From: Pseudomonas sp. PICF141
GTDB lineage: Bacteria > Pseudomonadota > Gammaproteobacteria > Pseudomonadales > Pseudomonadaceae
Assembly (NCBI RefSeq): GCF_002286815.1
Contig: NZ_MUNM01000084.1
Span: 1-64,000, forward strand
Direction of reading: 5' to 3'
DNA length: 64,000 nucleotides
Shown here: positions 56,040 to 64,000 of the stretch, in pieces
Layout of the letters: every line of letters starts with the position of its first letter
Numbering within the stretch: position 1 is the first letter of the stretch
Position numbers and translations under genes: made by a program
The notes under the pieces: generated by a model
The model's input: the letters and a program-made list of their open reading frames with translations, nothing else
Databases searched by the model: none
Told to the model about the DNA's origin: nothing

Positions 56040-56855
56040 TTAAATCTCTACGGGCGTGTCGGGATGGTTGCCCCATTCGCCCCAAGAGCCGGCGTAACCT
56101 TTGACTCGCGGATAACCGAGCGACTTGGCTACTAGATACGTGAAGCCAGAGCGGTGGTGAGTCTGGCAGTGGGTAATGACTTCTTTGTCTTTGCTGATAC
56201 CAAGTTGTTCCAGGATTTTTGGCATGTCGGTGCGGATGCGCAGGTTGCGCGTCTGATCCATGCCAGCTGTCCATTCGAAATTGACCGCGCCCGGAATGTG
56301 CCCGCCCTTGGCCGCCAGCACTTTATCGCCAGAGTATTCCAGCGGTCCGCGTGCGTCCCAGATTGCCAGGTCAGCGGCACCGAGACGGCTTTGCAGGTAT
56401 TCGCGGGTGGCGATGGGTTCGTCGTGCAGGGTCAGGGCAACCGGGCCGCCGACCGCTGGCGGGATCTGGATCGACATGGGCATGCCTTCTGCGAGCCAGG
56501 CCGTCAGGCCACCGTTGAGATAGTGGTAATGGCGGTGGCCGATGACGTCCAGTAGCCAGATAAAGCGCCCGGCCCAGCCGCCGCCTTCGTCGTCATAGAC
56601 GACATAGACCGCATCGGGGTTATGGCCCAGTTCACCGAACAATGCTTCAAGCGCGGCTTGGGTCGGCAGCAGGCCCGGCGCAGGCGCCTGACCCAGTTGA
56701 GTACGTTTTGGGTCGACAAAGCGTGCCCCGGGGATATGCCCGGCGGCATAGCGGGCGCTGCTGGTCAGGTCCACCAGAATCAGTTCGCGGGAGTCGAGAC
56801 GCGGGAGCAGCTCGCTCGGCTCGATCACTAGCGCCAAGCCAGAGAAGTCAGACAT
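56040..56855 (-). CDS. rhdA: Thiosulfate sulfurtransferase (rhodanese)
   Basis: The 271-residue protein has two rhodanese domains. The active-site loop CQTHHRSG places the cysteine at 230, the same number as in Azotobacter vinelandii RhdA. It transfers sulfane sulfur from thiosulfate to cyanide or other acceptors. I chose the ATG at 56855 over one 18 bases upstream, because MSDFSGLALV matches the family start. It is co-oriented with psd. Confidence 0.95.
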   Translation of the reverse strand: MSDFSGLALVIEPSELLPRLDSRELILVDLTSSARYAAGHIPGARFVDPKRTQLGQAPAPGLLPTQAALEALFGELGHNPDAVYVVYDDEGGGWAGRFIWLLDVIGHRHYHYLNGGLTAWLAEGMPMSIQIPPAVGGPVALTLHDEPIATREYLQSRLGAADLAIWDARGPLEYSGDKVLAAKGGHIPGAVNFEWTAGMDQTRNLRIRTDMPKILEQLGISKDKEVITHCQTHHRSGFTYLVAKSLGYPRVKGYAGSWGEWGNHPDTPVEI

Positions 56856-56935
56856 GTGAGGTCTCCAGAGCACAAAGGGGGAGGATTGTAGCGCAGCGTC
56901 ACGAAGGCCTGTTATCAGTTATTTCTGCACGGGCT

Positions 56936-57068
56936 TGTGGCGAGGGGGCTTGCCCCCGTTGGACTGCGAAGCAGTCCTAAAACCTACAACCTCATTCTGC
57001 CAGGCATACTGCATCCACTGGATTTGCGACTGCTTCGCAGCCGAACGGGGGCAAGCCCCCTCGCCACA
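56936..57068. repeat. REPIN, family A copy 3
   Basis: TGTGGCGAGGGGGCTTGCCC faces its reverse complement at 57062-57068, with inner GACTGCGAAGCAGTC and GCGACTGCTTCGCAG stems. It lies between rhdA and the HDOD gene. Confidence 0.85.
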
Positions 57069-57115
57069 AACACTGCATTTGGCACGTCCTTTTCTTAACT
57101 GACTAGCATCAGCCC

Positions 57116-58648
57116 CTAGCGGTGGCTAAAACTGTGCAGGGCTTTTTCAATGCATTGCGCGGTTTTGCCGAACGCTTGCACGGTGATTTCCGAGAACGGC
57201 CCGCCGCCCTGATCCGCCACCACGATCATGATCACCCGACCATTGTTGACCAGAGAACGCAGCAGCAGGTGTTCACCGCTGAACAGCGAACGCAGGCTGG
57301 CCGGCAACAGGGCGGAGAATTGGGCGTTGTTGGCCGGCGTCAGGCGCACCTGAGCCTGTTGTGCGAGCAGACGCTGCAGCACCGGACTCTGGCTGACCGC
57401 CAGGTTCAGTCCGGCCACTTCCTTGGGCAGCCCGGCAATCTGGTGCACACGCAGATTGGCGTGCGTGCGGTCAGCCATCAGGATCATTACCCGCCGCATG
57501 CCACACGCCACCAGGGCGTCTCGAGCCGATGTGGTCAAATGCATGGCATTGGTAAATCGGCTCGGCTCCAGCAGCAACTCGGCACATTGTTTACGCCACT
57601 TCGCCAAGTCTTCGGCGGTGGGTGCCGGGGCCGGTAGCAAACCGGCATGAACGCGGTTCATGCCCTGCGGCCAGATCAGTGATTCGGCCGGGTGCCAGAG
57701 GTCCGGCATGGCATGTTGCCGAGCGCTGTTGGCGGCCTGTTGGTGCAACTGTTGCTGCACTTCATCCATCGGCATTTGCAGATAAAGGCTGGTCAGGTAC
57801 TGCCAGCGTTCACAGTGAGGACTGTCCCAGGCCTGTTGTGCCGACAACGCCAGACCATTGGCCAGCAACACGGTGTTGGCGGGCTGGTTGAGCCAGCGCC
57901 GCAACGTCGGGTCATCATCAAGACGGTTCTGTTGGCGTAGCGGGTGTTCATCGTCACGTGCGATGCGCAGAACTTTCACCAGTTCGCGTTGTTCGCTCCG
58001 CAGCAGCCGATAACCCTGCTGGACCCAGATCGGCAAACGCCAGACATCCACTAGCGCCAGACAGATTTCCAGCAGACGCACGCCGAATAATTGCTTTTCG
58101 ACGTTGCGTGCCGACTCGCCTTTATGGATGACCCGCAGCTCCCATTCTTCCAGCAGCTGCGGATGGGTCAATGCCATGGGCCACAGTGGCGAAAGAAACA
58201 GCAGGCTGCCCCAGTGAATGTCCTGCCACAACCGCGCCAGGCGACCGGCAAAAAAACCGTTGGCCTGTTGGGTGGCATGCTGACTGATCAACTGAAGCTG
58301 GCGCAGTGCAGCAGGGATCTGCGATTGCGGTTCGGCGGGCAAGCGCTCGAGCAACTCTTCGGTGCGTTTTAAACCGAGGCGATTGATTGCCACTTCAAGA
58401 TTTTCAGCTGGCGTACTCATGCTGCCATGGGTGTGGCGATTGGCTTCGCGAATCACACTCAAGGCCAGGGCCGGACTGTCTTGCATCATTTCGGCAATCT
58501 CGCGCAGCGAGCTGCGGCTATCGCGGATGGCTTTGCAAACGCGGTCATGACTGGCTTGCGGAACCGGCAGGCGCACACCATCGAGCAGCTTGACCCAGCC
58601 TTCGAGGGTGGTCGGTTTTGGCGTTGGGACGTTCGTTTCGTTAGCCAT
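57116..58648 (-). CDS. HDOD-domain protein (signalling)
   Basis: The 510-residue protein begins with an HDOD domain (RLPVPQASHDRVCKAIRDSR, about residues 25-220) that resembles an inactive HD hydrolase used in signalling. The C-terminal half has a GAF-like stretch (MLMADRTHANLRVHQIAGLP in related form near 370-400). It corresponds to PA4955. It is divergent from motA, with about 155 bases between. Function is unknown. Confidence 0.8.
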   Translation of the reverse strand: MANETNVPTPKPTTLEGWVKLLDGVRLPVPQASHDRVCKAIRDSRSSLREIAEMMQDSPALALSVIREANRHTHGSMSTPAENLEVAINRLGLKRTEELLERLPAEPQSQIPAALRQLQLISQHATQQANGFFAGRLARLWQDIHWGSLLFLSPLWPMALTHPQLLEEWELRVIHKGESARNVEKQLFGVRLLEICLALVDVWRLPIWVQQGYRLLRSEQRELVKVLRIARDDEHPLRQQNRLDDDPTLRRWLNQPANTVLLANGLALSAQQAWDSPHCERWQYLTSLYLQMPMDEVQQQLHQQAANSARQHAMPDLWHPAESLIWPQGMNRVHAGLLPAPAPTAEDLAKWRKQCAELLLEPSRFTNAMHLTTSARDALVACGMRRVMILMADRTHANLRVHQIAGLPKEVAGLNLAVSQSPVLQRLLAQQAQVRLTPANNAQFSALLPASLRSLFSGEHLLLRSLVNNGRVIMIVVADQGGGPFSEITVQAFGKTAQCIEKALHSFSHR

Positions 58649-58803
58649 GTCTGGACGCTGCTTTACCTATCCCTGCGTGGGTCAAATTGGCTTTTCGCCT
58701 TAACGGGCTATAGTCTGGCGCAGTTTTGCCGATAAGGAGAAGAAGAGATTTTTTAACTTCCGAATATGACCTTGAACCCGACTCAGTAAGTGCTCTCCTA
58801 CCT

Positions 58804-59655
58804 ATGGCTAAAATTATCGGCATCATCGTCGTATTCGCGAGCGTGCTCGGCGGATACGTGCTTTCCCACGGCAAGATTGCCGCTCTCATTCAGCCTTTCG
58901 AGGTGATGATTATCGGTGGCGCGGCCCTTGGTGCATTCCTGCAAGCCAACCCCGGTCATATGACGATGCATGTGCTCAAGAAATCCTTGGGCATGTTCAG
59001 TTCGCGTTTCAACCACACCTTCTACCTGGAAGTGTTGGGCCTGATTTACGAGATCCTCAACAAGAGCCGTCGCGAAGGCATGATGGCAATCGAAGGCGAC
59101 ATCGAAGATGCCGCCGCGAGCCCGATCTTCGCCAAGTACCCGGCAGTCCTGAAAGATGACCGCATGACGGCGTACATCTGCGATTACCTGCGCATCATGT
59201 CTTCCGGCAACATGGCTCCCCATGAGCTGGAAGGCTTGTTCGACATGGAACTGACCAGCCTCAAGGAAGACCTGGACCACCCCTCCCACGCGGTTAACGG
59301 CATCGCCGATGCCATGCCGGGTTTCGGTATCGTTGCGGCGGTATTGGGTATTGTGGTGACCATGGCTTCGCTGGGTGAAAGCGACCAGAAAATGATTGGC
59401 TTGCACGTAGGTGCGGCGCTGGTAGGTACCTTCTTCGGTATTCTCGCGGCCTATGGATTCTTTGGCCCGCTGGCCCATGCGCTGGGCCACGACGCCAAGG
59501 AAGAACTGAACGTCTACGAAGCCATCAAGGCCTCCCTGGTGGCTTCGGCTTCCGGCATGCCGCCATCGCTGGCAGTGGAATTCGGTCGCAAGGTTCTGTA
59601 CCCCGCGCACCGTCCTAGCTTCGCTGAGCTGGAACAAGCGGTTCGCGGTCGCTAA
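58804..59655 (+). CDS. motA: Flagellar motor stator protein MotA
   Basis: The 283-residue inner-membrane stator has four hydrophobic helices, starting MAKIIGIIVVFASVLGGYVL, and the cytosolic loop with charged residues that contact FliG (SRREGMMAIEGD). Pseudomonas has two stator pairs; this is the MotAB-type beside psd/rhdA (PA4954). An upstream in-frame start is rejected because it extends into non-coding leader. motB follows after three bases. Confidence 0.96.
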   Translation: MAKIIGIIVVFASVLGGYVLSHGKIAALIQPFEVMIIGGAALGAFLQANPGHMTMHVLKKSLGMFSSRFNHTFYLEVLGLIYEILNKSRREGMMAIEGDIEDAAASPIFAKYPAVLKDDRMTAYICDYLRIMSSGNMAPHELEGLFDMELTSLKEDLDHPSHAVNGIADAMPGFGIVAAVLGIVVTMASLGESDQKMIGLHVGAALVGTFFGILAAYGFFGPLAHALGHDAKEELNVYEAIKASLVASASGMPPSLAVEFGRKVLYPAHRPSFAELEQAVRGR

Positions 59656-59658
59656 GTC

Positions 59659-60693
59659 ATGGAAAATAACCAGCCGATCATCATCAAGCGTGTCAAAAAG
59701 TACGCAGGCGGGCATCACGGGGGCTCCTGGAAAATCGCCTTCGCGGACTTCGCGACGGCGATGATGGCGTTCTTCCTGGTGTTGTGGCTGTTGTCCACGG
59801 CAACGCCGGAACAGAAGATTGCCATTGCCGGTTACTTCAAGGACCCGGTCGGTTTCAGCGAAAGCGGCACGCCATACATCATCGATCTGGGCGGCTCGCC
59901 GACCCTGGCGCCGGACAATACCCTCAACCCCGAGGTGAAATCCCAGCCTCAGCCAGACAAGGTGACTATCGACGCCGAACAGGTCGAAGGCATGGCCGAG
60001 CAGGTCGAGAAAGAGCGCCTGGAATTGCTGCTGCAAGAGTTGCAGAACAAGGTCGAAGAAAACCCGCAACTGCAGAAGTTCAAGGATCAGATCCTCTTCG
60101 AGATCACACAGGACGGTTTGCGCATCCAGATCGTGGACGCCGAAAACCGCCCGATGTTCGACTCCGGCAGTGCGCGTCTGAAACCGTATTTCGAAGACAT
60201 TCTGCTGGCCATGGCCGACACCATCAAAGCGGTGCCGAACAAGATCAGCATCAGCGGGCACACCGATGCCAAGCCGTACTCGGGCACCGGCGATTTCGGC
60301 AACTGGGAACTCTCGGCCAATCGCGCGAACGCGGCTCGCCGGGCATTGATCGCCGGCAGCTATCCGGACGCTCAAGTAGCGCGAGTCGTGGGTTATGCCT
60401 CGTCGGCGCTGTTCGACCGGGAAAACCCGTTCAACCCGGTCAACCGCCGCATCGACATCGTCGTGCTGACCAAAAAAGCCCAGCGTGCCATCGAAGGTTC
60501 GCAAGGTGCCGAACCGGCTCCAGAATCAACGCCGACGCAAGGGCAAGGTGGCCCGGGCGAAGTGCCCACGCCGCCAGCCGACCCGAATGCCCTGCCGGCG
60601 GATAAGGAACCGCTGCCGGCACATGAGCTTCGGGAGCGGTTGAATCTGTTTGATGATCCGGTGCCGAAACCGGGTGAGCCGCCTAAGCAGTGA
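59659..60693 (+). CDS. motB: Flagellar motor stator protein MotB
   Basis: The 344-residue protein has a single membrane helix with Asp30, in FADFATAMMAFFLVLWLL, the proton-binding residue of the stator. An OmpA-like peptidoglycan-binding domain follows (ISISGHTDAKPYSGTGDFGN). The C-terminal 50 residues are Pro-rich and disordered. It anchors the stator to the cell wall. Confidence 0.96.
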   Translation: MENNQPIIIKRVKKYAGGHHGGSWKIAFADFATAMMAFFLVLWLLSTATPEQKIAIAGYFKDPVGFSESGTPYIIDLGGSPTLAPDNTLNPEVKSQPQPDKVTIDAEQVEGMAEQVEKERLELLLQELQNKVEENPQLQKFKDQILFEITQDGLRIQIVDAENRPMFDSGSARLKPYFEDILLAMADTIKAVPNKISISGHTDAKPYSGTGDFGNWELSANRANAARRALIAGSYPDAQVARVVGYASSALFDRENPFNPVNRRIDIVVLTKKAQRAIEGSQGAEPAPESTPTQGQGGPGEVPTPPADPNALPADKEPLPAHELRERLNLFDDPVPKPGEPPKQ

Positions 60694-60700
60694 CCTATGA

Positions 60701-60728
60701 AAAAGCCGACAGTGATGTCGGCTTTTTT
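60701..60728 (+). terminator. Intrinsic terminator of motAB
   Basis: AAAAGCCGAC-AGTGAT-GTCGGCTTTT, a perfect 10-bp stem with a T-run, ends seven bases after the motB stop. The following stretch to 60966 has no gene I recognise; an A-rich AAAAGGATAAGCGC ribosome region precedes vgrG. Confidence 0.92.
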
Positions 60729-60966
60729 GTGCCTGCATGCTGACATCCACATCAGTATTCGCTGCCCCTTTGGTCGCAGACGTAATTTTCTGAAACGCCG
60801 GAAGGTTCGGATGGGATATCAAGATGCATCCTACATAAATCCCTTTTTCCCCTTGCTAACGTACTCGGCAGTTTGCGTTTGTTCACGCCGGGGATGGCAT
60901 GGGCATCGCGATTTGTATCTTCATTCGGCTTAAGGACGAGCCACGGAAAAGCAAAAGGATAAGCGC

Positions 60967-63060
60967 ATGTTCGCCCCCGCCAATGCTGCTCACTTCACGT
61001 TACTGATCCCGACTGTTCCTAACGATTTCAAAGTCCTCACCTTTGAAGGCACTGAAACCATCAGTGCCTTGTATGCGATCCGGATCGAACTGGTCAGTGA
61101 ACACCCTGCCTTCGATCTGGAAAGCCTGCTCAGTCAGCCCGCTTTTCTCCAGTTCGGCCTTAACGGGGAAGGTCTTCACGGTCGTATCGAAGATGTGTTC
61201 AGGGGGGAAACCGGCAAACGGCTGACCCGTTATCACCTGACCCTCGTACCGACGCTGCACTACCTGCAGTTCAGCCACAATCAGCGGATTTTCCAGAAGC
61301 TGACGGTGCCGCAAATCATCGCTAAGGTACTCAAGGGCCACGGCGTTCAGGCTAATGCATTTACCTTCCATGTCAGCACCAGCCCCGAGCGCGAATACTG
61401 CACCCAATACGGGGAAAGTGACTTCGAACTGATTCAGCGGCTATGCGCCGAGGACGGCATCGCGTGGCACCATCAGCATTCACCAGACGGCCATGTACTG
61501 GTGTTCACCGACGATCAGACCTGGTTCCCCAAACTGGGTGCAACCCCCTATCTGCAAGACTCCGGCATGGTGGCGGAGCACCCGGTCGTCAGCCAGTTCT
61601 CCACACGTTTCAGCACCCGCCCCAGCACCACTACCTATCGGTACTATGACTTCCAACGCCCTAGTCTATTGCTGGAAAGCCGCTTCACCGCTGAGTTTCA
61701 CCCTGAGCTTGAAGACTACCGCTATCCGGTCTTTATCGAAAACGAAAAGCGTGGCAAACAGCTGGCCCGGCAGGCGCTGGAACGGCACCGTACCGATTAC
61801 CAATTGGTCGAAGGTAAAAGCGATCAGCCAAGCCTGCGCAGCGGTCACTTCGTCGACCTGACGGAACACCCGGATAAAACTTGCAACGATTTGTGGCTGC
61901 TGCTCAGTGTGTCGCATGCCGGAAAGCAACCCCAGTCACTGGAAGAGGTGATCACCAGCGACACTAACCCCGAGGACGGCTTCACCCAAGGCTATCGCAA
62001 CCGCTTCAGCGTCATTCCATGGGATGTGTTTTACCGGCCGCCGCTACCTGCGCCAAGACCGACGCTGGTCAGCCAGACCGCCCGCGTCACCGGGCCCGCC
62101 GGCGAGGAGATCTATTGCGATGAGCATGGTCGCGTCAAAGTCGAGTTCCCTTGGGACCGGGCCGAACTCAACAGCGAAAAAAGCAGTTGCTGGCTGCGGG
62201 TATCTACCCACTGGGCAGGTAAAAACTTTGGAGCTGTGACCATTCCGCGTATCGGCATGGAAGTCATGGTCACCTTTCTGGACGGCAATCCCGATAACCC
62301 GCTCATTACCGGGTGCGTGCCGAACAAGGTCAATGCGGTGCCCTACCCCTTGCCCGAAAACAAGACCAAAACCGTATTACGCAGCCACAGCTCCCCCAAC
62401 ACGGGCGGTTACAACGAACTGTCGATTGAAGATCGCGCCGGGCAGGAACAAATCTACCTGCGCGCCGAACGCGACCTGGAACAGCTGATCCTCAACGACA
62501 GCGATACCAAAATTGGCAACGATCGCCGCGAACAGATTATCCGTGATAGCCACAGCCTGATCGGTAACGACCGCTTTGAACAGGTGGACAACAACAGCGC
62601 TAGCCTGATCAAGGGCGACGAATTGCACACCACCGAAGGCGCGCGCAACACGTTGATCGGCGGCAACGAGGTGATCTCTATCACCGGCAACAGCAGCACA
62701 ACAGCGGATGGCACGCTGGTGATTCAGGCCGGGCCTCACGCCCATGTCACTGCGGCCAATGTGGTTATCAAGGCTGACCAGAGCCTGACGTGGGAATGTG
62801 GTGGTCACTTCATCGTCATTAACTCGAGCGGGATATTCAGCAGTGTGGCCATGGTCGTGGGTGGTTCACCGCTAACTGGCCTACCCGGGCAGGCGGCGCT
62901 GTCAGCAGCTCCCCAAATCGCCGAAACTGAGGTTATCGATACCCTTCCCATGGAAGCCCTACTCAAACAGAACCTCGTCTTTCGCGAAGCCGATTCCGGT
63001 GTTTGCCCGGTATGCAACGTCGCCCAGGAATCCCAGGAAGCAGAGAGGGGTGAAGCATGA
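60967..63060 (+). CDS. vgrG: Type VI secretion system spike protein VgrG
   Basis: The 697-residue protein has the gp27/gp5-like N-terminal part (LTFEGTETISALYAIRIELV, DVFRGETGKRLTRYHLTLVP) and the gp5 needle repeats near residues 500-560 (RDSHSLIGNDRFEQVDNN). The short C-terminus (CPVCNVAQESQEAE) carries a CxxC and no evident toxin domain. It caps the Hcp tube and punctures target cells. No other T6SS core gene is in this window, so it is an orphan vgrG with cargo genes. It overlaps the next gene by four bases. Confidence 0.95.
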   Translation: MFAPANAAHFTLLIPTVPNDFKVLTFEGTETISALYAIRIELVSEHPAFDLESLLSQPAFLQFGLNGEGLHGRIEDVFRGETGKRLTRYHLTLVPTLHYLQFSHNQRIFQKLTVPQIIAKVLKGHGVQANAFTFHVSTSPEREYCTQYGESDFELIQRLCAEDGIAWHHQHSPDGHVLVFTDDQTWFPKLGATPYLQDSGMVAEHPVVSQFSTRFSTRPSTTTYRYYDFQRPSLLLESRFTAEFHPELEDYRYPVFIENEKRGKQLARQALERHRTDYQLVEGKSDQPSLRSGHFVDLTEHPDKTCNDLWLLLSVSHAGKQPQSLEEVITSDTNPEDGFTQGYRNRFSVIPWDVFYRPPLPAPRPTLVSQTARVTGPAGEEIYCDEHGRVKVEFPWDRAELNSEKSSCWLRVSTHWAGKNFGAVTIPRIGMEVMVTFLDGNPDNPLITGCVPNKVNAVPYPLPENKTKTVLRSHSSPNTGGYNELSIEDRAGQEQIYLRAERDLEQLILNDSDTKIGNDRREQIIRDSHSLIGNDRFEQVDNNSASLIKGDELHTTEGARNTLIGGNEVISITGNSSTTADGTLVIQAGPHAHVTAANVVIKADQSLTWECGGHFIVINSSGIFSSVAMVVGGSPLTGLPGQAALSAAPQIAETEVIDTLPMEALLKQNLVFREADSGVCPVCNVAQESQEAERGEA

Positions 63061-63623
63061 CCCCGGTCATCCCGAACAAAGGACTGCTCCTGCTTGATGG
63101 CGCCCAGTACGAAGGCGCTATCGATTGGCTTAACGAGTACTACGGCGCAGATTCTCCTCAGCCGCTATTCAAGGGGACCGCTTATGAGCCGATCAGCGCC
63201 GCGGGGCCTTTTCTGCTGAACGCCTCGCTTGGTAGCGCATCGTATGCCGCGTGGTGGGGCGGCTCTGACTTGCAACAGGGTGTTTGGCTGGCTTCTCCAC
63301 GGAGCGCCCAACAATGGCTACCTATCCTGCAACGTCGGTTGCGCATTTTTGATGAACAGCAGCGAGAGCTGTGGCTGCGCCTGGCGGATGGCTCGGTTCT
63401 GCGACGCGCCTGGTTGGCCGGCGTGCAATGGCCAACAGGCTTTTGGTTTGGTGTGGAAAGCGTCTGGCTACGCCATGGCAACGCGCCAGTGTGCGCTTGG
63501 GAGAACGAAGCGCCTGAATATGATTCAGCACCGGCCCATAAAGGTCTGGCCGCGCAAATCACCCTGCCTGAGCCGCTTCTGCAGGCACTGAGCCTCCCAG
63601 CCAACCCGGAGAAAGAAGCATGA
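63057..63623 (+). CDS. DUF4123 effector chaperone (Tap/TEC type)
   Basis: The 188-residue cytosolic protein has features of the DUF4123 adaptor family, with LLLDGAQYEGAIDWLNEYY at the start and a central PILQRRLRIFDEQQRELWLR segment. Such adaptors load a specific effector onto the cognate VgrG. It lies between vgrG and a VasX-like effector gene, overlapping both by four bases, which supports that job. Confidence 0.8.
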   Translation: MTPVIPNKGLLLLDGAQYEGAIDWLNEYYGADSPQPLFKGTAYEPISAAGPFLLNASLGSASYAAWWGGSDLQQGVWLASPRSAQQWLPILQRRLRIFDEQQRELWLRLADGSVLRRAWLAGVQWPTGFWFGVESVWLRHGNAPVCAWENEAPEYDSAPAHKGLAAQITLPEPLLQALSLPANPEKEA

Positions 63624-64000
63624 GTGTCCAGAATAGAATCCGTGTTGGAACATGTCCGCTGTTCGCTGCCGTTTTACCCCTGCGATACGCCCTCGGCCCA
63701 ACCGCCGCTGTCGATACCGATGCCTACGACTTGCCGGCATTGAGCGGCTCGTTTCCCGAATTGGGACCTCGTCATCCTGACTTGACCGGACATGCGCTCA
63801 ATTACACCTCGCGTTTGTTGCGCGACGGTTGGCTCTACGTCTGGGAGAGCAGCCCACCCAAATTGGTGGAGTATCAGGTCGATAAAGCTCAGCTCACCCA
63901 GACCCCGCGTGCGGGCAGGGTGATCGACACCCGGGTCAAACCCCATCTGGTGTTAAGAGCTGGCGACCCTGCCGGATTGGTCTGGTCGCCCGTTCGCTGG
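63620..64000 (+). CDS. VasX-like T6SS effector, N-terminal part
   Basis: The frame stays open to the window edge (127 codons). It begins MSVQNRIRVGTCPLFAAVLP and continues LRYALGP, the N-terminal region typical of VasX-like and BTH_I2691-type T6SS effectors. The toxic C-terminal domain is outside the window, so activity cannot be read. The ATG overlaps the chaperone stop (ATGA). The three-gene order vgrG-chaperone-effector is a cargo operon. Confidence 0.75.
   Translation, partial: MSVQNRIRVGTCPLFAAVLPLRYALGPTAAVDTDAYDLPALSGSFPELGPRHPDLTGHALNYTSRLLRDGWLYVWESSPPKLVEYQVDKAQLTQTPRAGRVIDTRVKPHLVLRAGDPAGLVWSPVRW

Overview
This is a chromosomal segment of a fluorescent-group Pseudomonas, close to P. 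fluorescens or P. putida. I base this on the gene order, which matches the P. aeruginosa PA5016-PA4953 stretch almost gene for gene, on the high-GC codon use, and on the REP/REPIN repeats typical of P. fluorescens relatives. I see no rRNA, tRNA, CRISPR array or prophage.

Layout. 1-6480: pyruvate dehydrogenase genes aceE-aceF (minus), divergent from glnE (plus). 6840-13798: a tightly overlapping lipopolysaccharide (LPS) inner-core operon, waaF-waaC-waaG-waaP plus three more InaA/WaaP-type kinase genes. 13799-14984: an accessory insertion carrying a frameshifted, truncated YceK-like lipoprotein gene and a DUF3800 gene. 15233-28155: outer-core, ligase and export genes (wapO, wapH, two capsule-type transferase genes, a kinase-like gene, waaL, msbA, mig-14, dnpA, hldE). 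28200-29477: a complete IS4-family element sitting inside a REP palindrome. 29503-35435: a conserved unknown gene, an aldo/keto reductase, an FAD oxidoreductase, an SMR efflux gene, a LysR regulator and waaA (Kdo transferase). 35538-39322: tolC, then a TPP riboswitch and thiC. 39453-49872: a DUF3298 lipoprotein, a NUDIX hydrolase, DUF1249, cpdA, yqiA, then parE and parC with two unrelated small genes between them, and a PqiC-like lipoprotein. 50154-60693: an AhpA/YtjB-like membrane protein, serB, a PilZ-like protein, psd, rhdA, an HDOD protein and motA-motB. 60967-64000: an orphan type VI secretion cargo operon (VgrG, DUF4123 chaperone, start of a VasX-like effector) that runs off the window.

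How the genes work together. Most of the window builds and exports LPS. HldE makes ADP-heptose, WaaA adds Kdo, WaaC and WaaF add heptose, WaaP-family kinases phosphorylate it, and WapO carbamoylates it. WaaG, WapH and the variable transferases extend the core, MsbA flips core-lipid A, and WaaL attaches O antigen. Mig-14 and DnpA homologs, linked to antimicrobial-peptide and drug tolerance, sit in the same block. The rest is core housekeeping: carbon entry, nitrogen control, thiamine, chromosome decatenation, serine, phosphatidylethanolamine and flagellar stators. Accessory DNA is limited to the DUF3800 locus, the IS, the repeats and the VgrG island.
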